From NCBI GenBank assembly GCA_903916205.1, contig CAIWVX010000147.1, forward strand, positions 1 to 6,531: DNA of 6,531 nucleotides. The letters are read 5' to 3'. Shown piece after piece: positions 1 to 5,507 of this stretch. Origin of the DNA: an uncultured beta proteobacterium (GTDB lineage: Bacteria; Pseudomonadota; Gammaproteobacteria; Burkholderiales; Rhodocyclaceae). Under the pieces are notes generated by a model. It did no database searches and was not told the DNA's origin. It saw nothing but the letters and a program-made list of their open reading frames with translations. A program made the translations under genes and the position numbers. The number at the start of each line of letters is the position of its first letter. Positions within the stretch are counted from its first letter, which is position 1.

Positions 1-1247
1 CCGAACCACGCCACATTTGAAAGATTGGCAAGCATTGTGGCTTCAGGTAATGCACGAATGATCTCTTCGCCAAAGGCATCTTCGTAGCAGATATTCGCGG
101 CAATTTTCTGATCGTTGGCCTTCATCGCCTGTTGTTGATTGGCCCCCGGAGTGAAATCGGACATCGGGATGTTAACTTGCGTCATGATCCACTTGAACCC
201 CGGCGGGACATACTCGCCAAATGGCACGAGGTGGGTTTTTTTGTACATTTGCTCACCGTCGACACCGAGGCTCAGGGCGGCGTTGGAATAGCGCTGATGG
301 TCGCCGACGGCCACGCCCATGATTAAATTGCCGTGTTCACGCAGGGCCAGTGCCTTCAACTCGTCGAGAAATCCGCCGGGAATCTGATCGAGAAAGGCCG
401 GAAGGGCGGTTTCTGGTAGCAACGTCAGTTGCGCCGGGTTTTCTTGCGCTAGGTGATAGTAAGTGCGTAGTGATTCATAGAATAGTTCCGGTCGCCATTT
501 TAGGTCTTGAGGGATATTGCCTTGTAATAAGGCCACTTTGAGCGGCTCGCCGACCGGGGTAGTCCAAGAGACAAAGCGGAGATTGATGCCAATCGCAAAA
601 ATCAGCAGCACCCCCAGTAGCGGGAGGAGCGGACATTGCCAGGTGCCGCATGGGGAATTTTCACGCCAGCGACAAAACGAAATCCAGAACAAAGTGGCAG
701 ACAGGGCGGTGAGCAGTGAGACGCCATAGACCCCGAGCAAGGGGGCAAAGCCAGCGAGCGGACTGGGCGGAGTTTGCGAGTAACCCACGGATAGCCAAGG
801 GAAACCGGTAAAAATCCAGCCGCGCAAGATTTCAGCAAGTGTCCATAGCGCCGCAAAAGCCAAACCGCACCGCCATCTGGTTTGATGGGAAAAACGGGTA
901 AAGGCCGCGCCAACCAGTGCCGGAAAGCTTGCCAGCAAGGCGCAGAAGAGAAACGTAGAAAGTGCCGCCAGCGGCATTGGCATACCGCCGAACGTGCTGA
1001 GGCTGACAAATACCCATGACACGCCAGTGATGAAAAATCCAATGCCGAAGACTCCGCCAATCAGCGCACTTTCACGTAGCGGCTGAGGGCTTTGAGCCGA
1101 ACTGTCGAGCAGCGCAAACAGGCCAGCCAGCGTGAAAATAATCACGGGAAACAAGCCCAGCGGAGCGAAGGCGGTAACGCTCAGCGCACCAAGCAGCAGG
1201 GCCACGCAGAGGCGCAGGAGTCGTAACCGTAATTTAAGTGGAAACAT
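1..1247 (-). CDS. lnt: Apolipoprotein N-acyltransferase, 3' end cut by window edge
   Basis: Lnt is an inner-membrane enzyme that transfers an acyl chain from a phospholipid to the N-terminal cysteine of lipoproteins, the last step of lipoprotein maturation. Translating the minus strand from the ATG at 1245-1247 gives 415 codons with no stop before the edge; the E. coli protein has about 512 residues, so roughly 100 are missing. The N-terminal half is strongly hydrophobic with several membrane segments and contains GFPWLSVGYSQ (from residue 148), typical of the family. The nitrilase-like domain follows: VALLQGN near 238, then LPETALP with catalytic Glu279, YKKTHLVPFGEYVP with Lys337 and Glu345, and ICYEDAFGEE with nucleophile Cys387. 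All catalytic residues are present. The reading frame is open upstream to a TGA at 1287-1289, but this ATG is the only good start; its ribosome site is weak (GAGTA). An IS relic ends nine bases before the start codon. Confidence 0.95.
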   Translation of the reverse strand, partial: MFPLKLRLRLLRLCVALLLGALSVTAFAPLGLFPVIIFTLAGLFALLDSSAQSPQPLRESALIGGVFGIGFFITGVSWVFVSLSTFGGMPMPLAALSTFLFCALLASFPALVGAAFTRFSHQTRWRCGLAFAALWTLAEILRGWIFTGFPWLSVGYSQTPPSPLAGFAPLLGVYGVSLLTALSATLFWISFCRWRENSPCGTWQCPLLPLLGVLLIFAIGINLRFVSWTTPVGEPLKVALLQGNIPQDLKWRPELFYESLRTYYHLAQENPAQLTLLPETALPAFLDQIPGGFLDELKALALREHGNLIMGVAVGDHQRYSNAALSLGVDGEQMYKKTHLVPFGEYVPPGFKWIMTQVNIPMSDFTPGANQQQAMKANDQKIAANICYEDAFGEEIIRALPEATMLANLSNVAWF

Positions 1248-1256
1248 GAGTACTCG

Positions 1257-1271
1257 CAGTAGAGTCCGGTT
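1257..1271 (+). repeat. Left terminal inverted repeat of IS remnant
   Basis: CAGTAGAGTCCGGTT matches the reverse complement of 1651-1665 at 14 of 15 positions; the difference is the A at 1263. It lies nine bases from the lnt start codon and six bases beyond the transposase-remnant stop codon. Confidence 0.75.
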
Positions 1272-1276
1272 AAAAA

Positions 1277-1513
1277 TCAAACAAAATCAATTGATTGTTT
1301 GGTTTCGGGTGTAGTGCTTCTGTTGGTGTCGGGCGGAAAAGCCCATGAAATAAGGATTTTCTCGAAAACGGAAACCGACAATATCTGTAACAAAGTGTAG
1401 AGCGAGGCATTGAGACGAAGCTCCTTTTTGACGATGGCAATCAGCACATCGGTGGACACGGGGCACCAGATTTGCGTCTTCACCGCATTCAACAGTATCT
1501 TGCCCAAGTTCAT
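1277..1513 (-). pseudogene. Transposase C-terminal fragment, IS4-family-like (DUF4372-type)
   Basis: The minus-strand frame ending with the TGA at 1277-1279 encodes about 78 residues. They include NAVKTQIW, VLIAIVKKELRLNASLYTLL and ILSVSVFEKI. I recognise these from the C-terminus of IS4-family DDE transposases that carry a DUF4372 N-terminal domain, where the consensus resembles KTQIW, then VLVAIVKKRL, then ASLYTLLQILS, then FEK. The tail after FEKI has drifted. Upstream of about 1513 the similarity ends: the frame opens only to 1558 and neither neighbouring frame continues a transposase. The N-terminal domain and the earlier catalytic residues are therefore missing and the fragment cannot be an active enzyme. 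Family assignment is from memory of the motif, with no search done. Confidence 0.65.
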
Positions 1514-1611
1514 GCAGCACTCCCCGCCTGATAAAGCCGAAAGTGTCGCAAATATCAATTATCAAATTCAAATCGTGGACACCCATGAATCGCTCAAACC
1601 CCTCGTCAATA

Positions 1612-1633
1612 TTGGCTTTTAGTTGGCTTTTAG
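1612..1633. repeat. 11-bp tandem duplication
   Basis: TTGGCTTTTAG occurs twice in direct succession (1612-1622 and 1623-1633), inside the IS remnant near its right end. This is probably a replication-slippage duplication in non-coding DNA. Confidence 0.8.
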
Positions 1634-1650
1634 CCAGCGAGTCTCAATTA

Positions 1651-1665
1651 AACCGGACACTACTG
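1651..1665 (-). repeat. Right terminal inverted repeat of IS remnant
   Basis: AACCGGACACTACTG is the inverted partner of 1257-1271 with a single mismatch. It marks the edge of the remnant on the trpC side. Confidence 0.75.
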
Positions 1666-1743
1666 ATGAATTACCGTCAATTATCGACAATACTGTTTTT
1701 CTCTTCAGGCCTATTCGTCTTTACGGGATGAAAGTGTCCGTAT
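1666..1743. other. trpC 3' flank: small inverted repeats, no gene
   Basis: This short stretch separates the trpC stop codon from the IS remnant. AGTGTCCG at 1733-1740 is the exact reverse complement of CGGACACT at 1654-1661, which belongs to the IS right end. A six-pair hairpin (TTCGTC at 1714-1719 with GATGAA at 1727-1732, one wobble pair) lies between them. Read in the trpC direction, no GC-rich stem followed by a U-run is visible, so I cannot place an intrinsic terminator after trpC. Read-through into lnt is possible. Confidence 0.5.
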
Positions 1744-2568
1744 TTACTGGCTCGCAGGCCGATTGATGGCGAATAGTTTGGACAGTGCAGCACCGGGACT
1801 GGGGGCCCGCATGAAGGCTTCGCCCACGAGGAAGGCGTTAACCTTGTTTTGGCGCATGAGCTGAACATCGCCTGTCACCAAGATCCCGCTTTCAGTTACC
1901 ACCATTCGCTCCGCCGGGAGGCGCGATAGCAGGTCGAGCGTGGTTTGCAGGTTGACTTCAAAGGTGCGCAGATTGCGGTTATTGATGCCGATGAGCGGTG
2001 TTTCGAGGTGCAAGGCTAAGTCAAGTTCTGCGCGGTTATGCACTTCGACCAATACGCCTAGGCCGAGACTTTGGGCGATGCTTTCAAAATGGCGCATTGT
2101 CGCTAAGTCGAGGGCCGAGGCGATTAGCAGGATGGCGTCGGCGCCCATAGCCCGGGCTTCGTACACTTGATAAGCGTCAACCAGAAAATCTTTGCGTAAC
2201 ACCGGTAGCGAACAGGCGGCTCGGGCGGCTTGGAGGTTTTCTGGTGCGCCTTGGAAAAACTGACGGTCGGTCAGCACCGAGAGGCACGCCGCGCCGTGTG
2301 CCGCATAATCGGCGGCGATTACGGCGGGTTGAAAGTCGGCGCGTAACACGCCCTTGGACGGGCTGGCTTTTTTGATTTCGGCGATTACAGCGGTTTGTCC
2401 GGCGGACAGTTTGGCGCACAGGCTTCCGACAAAATCACGGGGGGCGGGTTGCGCTTCGGCTTCGGCGCGAATTTCTGCCCGCGATTTATGCGCCAAGGCC
2501 ACCGCGACTTCTTGGTGTTTGACGGCGAGGATTTTTTTCAGAATATCGGGCGTATCGTGCATACTCAT
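1744..2568 (-). CDS. trpC: Indole-3-glycerol-phosphate synthase
   Basis: This cytoplasmic TIM-barrel enzyme closes the ring of carboxyphenylamino-deoxyribulose 5-phosphate to give indole-3-glycerol phosphate, the fourth step of tryptophan synthesis. The 274 residues match the usual length of a monofunctional TrpC; no PRAI (TrpF) domain is fused. Family motifs in order are [13 protein letters not shown] (61-73, with Glu64 and Lys66), [11 protein letters not shown] (121-131, with catalytic Lys126), LVEVHN (Glu175), IGINNRNL (Asn196), VTESGI (Glu226, Ser227) and FLVGEAFMR (247-254) at the phosphate site. The ATG at 2568 overlaps the trpD stop by four bases (ATGA), and AAGG lies about nine bases upstream. 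A second ATG two codons on is also possible. It is the last gene of a trpG-trpD-trpC operon and is probably translationally coupled to trpD. Confidence 0.97.
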   Translation of the reverse strand: MSMHDTPDILKKILAVKHQEVAVALAHKSRAEIRAEAEAQPAPRDFVGSLCAKLSAGQTAVIAEIKKASPSKGVLRADFQPAVIAADYAAHGAACLSVLTDRQFFQGAPENLQAARAACSLPVLRKDFLVDAYQVYEARAMGADAILLIASALDLATMRHFESIAQSLGLGVLVEVHNRAELDLALHLETPLIGINNRNLRTFEVNLQTTLDLLSRLPAERMVVTESGILVTGDVQLMRQNKVNAFLVGEAFMRAPSPGAALSKLFAINRPASQ

Positions 2569-3590
2569 GCCGCAACACCTTGGGTATAACGGACGAATTC
2601 GTCGAGTTTGGCCCGCGCCGCGCCGCTGGCGATCGCCTCACGCGCCAGTTCGATCCCGCGCTGAATGGATTCGGCGCGATTGGCCACGTATAAGGCCGTA
2701 CCGGCATTGAGCACCACAATCTCACGCGCCGTGCCTGACGTATTGGCCAGCGCCGAGAAAATCATCGCCTTTGATTCCTGCGCGTCGGCTACGCGCAGCG
2801 CGCGATTTGACGACATTTGTAAACCAAAATCTTCAGGATGAATTTCGTATTCGCTGATCTTGCCGTCTTTCAACTCGCCGATTAGGGTGGCAGCCCCCAG
2901 CGAAATCTCGTCCATGCCATCTTTGCCGTAGACCACCATGACGTGTTTAGCGCCGAGGCGTTCCATGACGCGCACCAGAATCCCGACCAGATCGGGGTGA
3001 AAAACACCGAGCAGCGTGTTGGAAGCGCCCGCCGGATTGGTCAGCGGGCCGAGGATGTTGAAGAGCGTACGCACACCCATTTCACGCCGGATTGGTGCCA
3101 CGTTTTTCATCGCCGAATGGTGATTGGGGGCGAACATGAAGCCGATGCCGGTCGCCGCCAGACATTCCCCGACGTGCGCCGGACTCAGTTGAATATTGGC
3201 TCCCAGCGCCTCAAGCACATCGGCGCTGCCAGAGCTTGAGGAAACACTGCGCCCGCCGTGCTTGGCTACTTTGGCACCAGCGGCGGCGGCAACAAACATA
3301 GACGCGGTGGAGATATTGAAGGTATGCGCGCCATCACCACCGGTGCCGACGATATCCACGAAATGCGTGTTGTCGGCCACTTCGATTCGCGTTGACATCT
3401 CGCGCATGACCTGTGCCGCTGCGGTGATTTCGCCGACCGTTTCTTTTTTGACGCGCAAACCCGTGAGAATAGCGGCAACCATCAAGGGTGAAATCTCGCC
3501 GCGCATAATCTGGCGCATCAAGTCGAGCATTTCGTCGTGAAAAATTTCGCGGTGTTCAATCACCCGCGTCAAAGCGTCTTGTGGCTTCAT
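2565..3590 (-). CDS. trpD: Anthranilate phosphoribosyltransferase
   Basis: TrpD joins anthranilate to phosphoribosyl pyrophosphate, giving phosphoribosyl-anthranilate and pyrophosphate, the second step of tryptophan synthesis. At 341 residues it has the normal length of the stand-alone enzyme, with no fused glutaminase domain. The small helical domain is followed by the PRPP-binding glycine loop [15 protein letters not shown] (81-95), [18 protein letters not shown] (110-127), [19 protein letters not shown] (157-175), [12 protein letters not shown] (177-188) and the metal-binding GMDE (225-228). All expected motifs are intact. The start ATG overlaps the trpG stop by four bases, and GAGGAG sits eight bases before it. 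The stop overlaps the trpC start by four bases. The tight overlaps suggest coupled translation of the three genes from one message. Confidence 0.97.
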   Translation of the reverse strand: MKPQDALTRVIEHREIFHDEMLDLMRQIMRGEISPLMVAAILTGLRVKKETVGEITAAAQVMREMSTRIEVADNTHFVDIVGTGGDGAHTFNISTASMFVAAAAGAKVAKHGGRSVSSSSGSADVLEALGANIQLSPAHVGECLAATGIGFMFAPNHHSAMKNVAPIRREMGVRTLFNILGPLTNPAGASNTLLGVFHPDLVGILVRVMERLGAKHVMVVYGKDGMDEISLGAATLIGELKDGKISEYEIHPEDFGLQMSSNRALRVADAQESKAMIFSALANTSGTAREIVVLNAGTALYVANRAESIQRGIELAREAIASGAARAKLDEFVRYTQGVAA

Positions 3591-4159
3591 TGGGCGTGCT
3601 CCTCAAGAAAGTTCTTCAGCATGTCATGGCCGTGTTCGGTCAGAATCGATTCCGGGTGAAATTGCACGCCTTCGACCGCCAACGTTTTGTGCCGCACGCC
3701 CATGATTTCGCCGTCCTCCGTCCATGCCGTCACTTCAAGGCAATCAGGCAAGGATTCGCGCTCAATCGCCAGCGAGTGATAGCGCGTGCAGATGACCGGA
3801 TTAGGCAAACCGCGAAAGACCCCCGTCTGGGTGTGATGCACCGGCGAGACCTTGCCGTGCATGAGCTTTTTGGCGTGAATCACTTTGCCACCAAAGGCTT
3901 CGCCAATGGATTGATGACCCAAGCAGACGCCAAGCAGCGGGATTTTTCCGGAGAATTCACGAATCGCGTTGAGTGAAATACCGGCTTGCGCAGGCGCACA
4001 AGGGCCGGGCGAAATCACGAGGTAATCCGGTTTGAGTCGGGCAATCTCCGATAAAGAAATCGCGTCATTGCGGAAGACTTTGACTTCCTGCCCCAACTCG
4101 CCGAAATATTGCACGATGTTGTACGTAAAGGAGTCGTAATTGTCGATCATGAGCAGCAT
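3587..4159 (-). CDS. trpG: Anthranilate synthase glutamine amidotransferase subunit
   Basis: TrpG releases ammonia from glutamine and passes it to TrpE for anthranilate synthesis from chorismate. The 190 residues form a complete class I glutaminase: [10 protein letters not shown] at 5-14, [11 protein letters not shown] at 50-60 (oxyanion loop), GVCLGHQ with nucleophile Cys79, RYHSLAI at 126-132, and GVQFHPES with His168 and Glu170 completing the triad. Such subunits can also serve aminodeoxychorismate synthase (PabA) in folate synthesis. The ATGA-overlapped trpD and trpC support the tryptophan role, but dual use is possible because trpE is not adjacent. The ATG at 4159 has AAGGA about ten bases upstream. 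It is the first gene of the operon; a candidate promoter lies about 110 bases upstream. Confidence 0.95.
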   Translation of the reverse strand: MLLMIDNYDSFTYNIVQYFGELGQEVKVFRNDAISLSEIARLKPDYLVISPGPCAPAQAGISLNAIREFSGKIPLLGVCLGHQSIGEAFGGKVIHAKKLMHGKVSPVHHTQTGVFRGLPNPVICTRYHSLAIERESLPDCLEVTAWTEDGEIMGVRHKTLAVEGVQFHPESILTEHGHDMLKNFLEEHAQ

Positions 4160-4400
4160 ATCAAGGCTATCCTTTTGATTTATAAGGCAATCGTCTCTTA
4201 TGCCGCCAAATGATACCCGCTTTTTTCTCGCTGGAGTGAGTACGGTGCTGACGGCACCGCGAAAAAGGCCATTATCCTCGTTGAGGGCTATCGCTTCAAG
4301 GTTTCATTGTAATAGGGTATCGCCAGACGGATACTCCCGCCGCCCGATACCCGCCGGTAGACACGCCGCCGGTTTATTTTGTGTTTATACAATAAATAGC
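4160..4400. promoter_or_regulatory. Divergent trpG / brnT intergenic region with repeated GATACCC motifs
   Basis: No gene is visible in these 241 bases. GATACCCGC occurs at 4212-4220 and 4346-4354; an inverted copy GGGTATCG at 4315-4322 pairs with CGATACCC at 4345-4352; a variant GATACTCCC lies at 4330-4338. CCGCCGGT occurs twice 15 bases apart (4351-4358, 4366-4373). A six-pair perfect hairpin (4243-4248 with 4254-4259, five-base loop) lies in the presumed trpG leader but has no U-run behind it. Repeats placed between two divergent starts may be operator sites, but the binding protein is unknown. Confidence 0.45.
4271..4299 (-). promoter_or_regulatory. Candidate sigma-70 promoter for trpGDC
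   Basis: On the minus strand TTGAAG (4294-4299) and GATAAT (4271-4276) are separated by exactly 17 bases; they match the -35 and -10 consensus at 4 and 5 of 6 positions. The start of transcription would be near 4264, giving a leader of about 105 bases before trpG. That leader contains the hairpin at 4243-4259 but no run of tryptophan codons. Confidence 0.45.
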
Positions 4401-4562
4401 ATGAACTACGAATTTGACCAAACCAAAGACGAAAGCAACATCGACAAACAGGGATTGTCGCTGACTGATGCCGATGACTTTGAATGGGAAACCGCCGTGG
4501 TTCGTGAGGACACGCGCAAGGCGAACCCAAGAGAGGTGAAGCGCTATGTTTCTGAAAACTAA
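4401..4562 (+). pseudogene. brnT: BrnT-family toxin with internal in-frame deletion
   Basis: BrnT toxins are small RelE-fold ribonucleases of type II toxin-antitoxin systems, usually about 90 residues. This frame encodes only 53. The N-terminal part MNYEFDQTKD, NIDKQGLSL and DFEWETAVVREDTR matches the first half of the family. The last 15 residues, RKANPREVKRYVSEN, match the extreme C-terminal motif that normally follows RIISLRKA or a similar string. The roughly 35-40 residues that should lie between them, forming the central strands of the fold and much of the active site, are absent. The frame stays open, so the product would be a shortened protein, probably not toxic. The near-universal His of the KHG motif is Gln16 here. 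I chose the ATG at 4401 because family similarity begins there; an in-frame ATG at 4200 adds only unrelated residues. It overlaps brnA by 17 bases. Confidence 0.75.
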
Positions 4563-4890
4563 ATCAGGTCGGGTTGTGCGTCTGCCAACCCCAGAGGAAG
4601 AGGCCGCCATCAACGCTGGCATTGCGGCTGACCCGGATAGCCGCGAGTTGGATGCGGAGTGGTTTGCCAAGGCAAAGCCAGCAAGCGAGGCGCTGCCTCC
4701 GGAAATGTATGCCGCGCTGGTTGCAAAACGTCCTCGTGGCCGCCCGAAAGCTGATGAAACCAAGGTGTTCACCGCGATTCGCTTGGACGCTGATCTGCTG
4801 GAAACCTTCAAGGCCACCGGCAAGGGCTGGCAGACCCGCGTGAATGCGGCCCTGCGTCAGTTCATTACCGAGCACCCACTAGACCGCTAA
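4546..4890 (+). CDS. brnA: BrnA-family antitoxin
   Basis: BrnA antitoxins bind and neutralise BrnT and, as dimers, repress their own promoter through a ribbon-helix-helix domain. The 114-residue product starts with MFLKTKSGRVVRLPTPEEEAA, typical of the longer BrnA form. It then has a basic hinge RPRGRPKADETK (62-73) and the DNA-binding strand and helices VFTAIRLDADLLETFKATG to GKGWQTRVNAALRQFI (74-107), including the hallmark KATGKGWQTR. The domain looks complete. GAGAGG lies nine bases before the ATG. The start lies inside the end of brnT, the normal toxin-first order of this family. With the toxin damaged, the protein may still act as a repressor, or protect against a related toxin elsewhere; that is inference. 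Confidence 0.9.
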   Translation: MFLKTKSGRVVRLPTPEEEAAINAGIAADPDSRELDAEWFAKAKPASEALPPEMYAALVAKRPRGRPKADETKVFTAIRLDADLLETFKATGKGWQTRVNAALRQFITEHPLDR

Positions 4891-4904
4891 CCGGCGGTAC
4901 AAAC

Positions 4905-4953
4905 GAAAAAAGCTCCCCCGCACGTAGGACGTGAAGTCGCTGAATGCGGCGGG
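4905..4953 (-). terminator. Possible intrinsic terminator, minus-strand direction
   Basis: Read on the minus strand, CCC plus CCGCA (4951-4953 and 4945-4949, one bulged base at 4950) pairs with TGCGG plus GGG (4922-4918 and 4917-4915). It is followed by AGC and six Ts (4910-4905). A smaller perfect hairpin CACGT-AGG-ACGTG (4921-4933) competes with the outer stem. No minus-strand gene ends here, so its role is unclear; it might block antisense transcription into brnA. Confidence 0.3.
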
Positions 4954-5148
4954 TTGCGTCCCTGCGGTTTGCTTGGCTTTATCGACCCAAGACTTAGACA
5001 GTGACACGGTTCACGGGGGGTTAGCGTTCCCAATTAGGACAGCAGAAACAGCGAACAAAAAATGCGCCTCCCTTGCGAAAAGTACAAGCTGTCTTCTCAA
5101 AAGTGCATTCATTAAGATGTTAGCAATCTATCTAATGGAGGCCACACC

Positions 5149-5196
5149 ATAGTCCTCGCGGCTGAAGACTATTCTGTTAGGCCGGGTGGCTTCAGC
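5149..5196 (+). promoter_or_regulatory. Overlapping alternative hairpins in the dmpK leader
   Basis: ATAGTC (5149-5154) is the exact inverse of GACTAT (5167-5172), and GCTGAAG (5161-5167) is the exact inverse of CTTCAGC (5190-5196). The two stems share G5167 and interleave, so they cannot form together. They end about 20 bases before the dmpK ribosome site. This geometry could allow a leader switch, or could mark a protein-binding site; there is no U-run to make a terminator. Confidence 0.35.
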
Positions 5197-5228
5197 ACGG
5201 TCTCAAAGCGAGTCGAGGAGAAGACGTA

Positions 5229-5492
5229 ATGGCTGACGGTTTTGATGTGACACGTAAGTTTGTGCGGGTGCTAGGCACCTTGCCGAACGGCCTGATCGAG
5301 TTCGAGTTTGCCGTCGGCGAACCCGACATGACAGTCGAACTGGTGATGCCCCAGGCCGCGTTTAACGAATTTTGCAGCAACAATCGGGTTGAGTTCATGG
5401 ACAAAGCCAACTCAGCCCCCAGCGACAGCGAAGCGGCAGACGCCGACTTCAATTGGAATCTTCAACAAGCCACACACCAGCGCTTTCGCTGA
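5229..5492 (+). CDS. dmpK: Phenol hydroxylase assembly protein P0 (DmpK-like)
   Basis: This 87-residue protein matches the DmpK/P0 component of multicomponent phenol hydroxylases. It resembles DmpK from the start: FDVTRKFVRVLGTLPNGLIEF, then the GEPDMTVELVMPQAAFNEFC block (31-50), and a short acidic tail ending in DFNWNLQQAT (73-82), typical of the family. P0 is not a catalytic subunit; in characterised systems it is needed for phenol growth in vivo and is linked to assembly or iron loading of the diiron oxygenase. GAGGAG lies about nine bases before the ATG. It is the first gene of the operon, 15 bases before dmpL. The gene order K-L-M is that of the dmp cluster; the same genes are named phc, phy, mph or pox in other species. 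Confidence 0.88.
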   Translation: MADGFDVTRKFVRVLGTLPNGLIEFEFAVGEPDMTVELVMPQAAFNEFCSNNRVEFMDKANSAPSDSEAADADFNWNLQQATHQRFR

Positions 5493-5507
5493 TTTCAGGA
5501 GAGAACT

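Larger units (their letters stand above)
1257..1665 (-). mobile_element. Internally deleted IS4-family-like insertion sequence remnant
   Basis: A 409-bp stretch is bounded by 15-bp inverted repeats at 1257-1271 (CAGTAGAGTCCGGTT) and 1651-1665 (its reverse complement with one mismatch). Inside, on the minus strand, is the C-terminal part of a transposase ending just before the left repeat. This is the normal arrangement at the 3' end of such an element. Full elements of this kind are expected to be well over 1 kb, so most of the transposase gene, including the N-terminal and central parts, is gone. No target-site duplication is visible (the flanks read TACTCG on the left and ATGAAT on the right), which fits an old or rearranged copy. 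It lies between trpC and lnt and is probably immobile unless helped in trans by a related full-length element. Confidence 0.7.
4893..5228. other. Intergenic region before the phenol hydroxylase operon
   Basis: There is no convincing coding frame in these 336 bases. The region holds a possible minus-strand terminator-like stem near 4905-4953, then about 190 bases with no clear structure, then paired inverted repeats at 5149-5196 just before dmpK. I scanned the plus strand for the GG-N10-GC spacing of sigma-54 promoters. Only two sites have it (GG at 4927 and at 4952), and neither resembles the TGGCAC and TTGC elements. A weak sigma-70-like pair, TTCATT (5108-5113) and TCTAAT (5131-5136), has 17-base spacing. 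No regulator gene lies next to the operon on this side. Confidence 0.5.

Noticed and set aside
602..1060. A 152-codon minus-strand open frame
   Set aside because: It is out of frame with lnt on the same strand. The lnt frame carries all family motifs, whereas this one reads as low-complexity Cys/Ser/Arg-rich protein, so it is a shadow.
1287..1586. A 99-codon minus-strand frame (starting MGVHDLNLIIDI)
   Set aside because: It overlaps the transposase fragment in another frame; its second half is a frame-shifted reading of the transposase motifs. The first half resembles nothing I know and shows no ribosome site.
4199..4273. A 24-codon minus-strand frame considered as a trp leader peptide
   Set aside because: It has no tryptophan codon, and its ATG lies inside the predicted -10 box, so it would not be transcribed from that promoter.
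4200..4400. N-terminal extension of brnT from an ATG at 4200
   Set aside because: The added 67 residues are unlike any BrnT and pass through the intergenic repeats; family similarity begins exactly at the ATG at 4401.
4288..4530. An 80-codon minus-strand frame upstream of trpG, considered as a trpE remnant
   Set aside because: It has no TrpE motif, overlaps brnT antisense, and its composition is that of a shadow frame.
5176..5182. GTTAGGC resembling an integron attC core site
   Set aside because: No matching GCCTAAC-type partner is found at a suitable distance, and there is no cassette structure.
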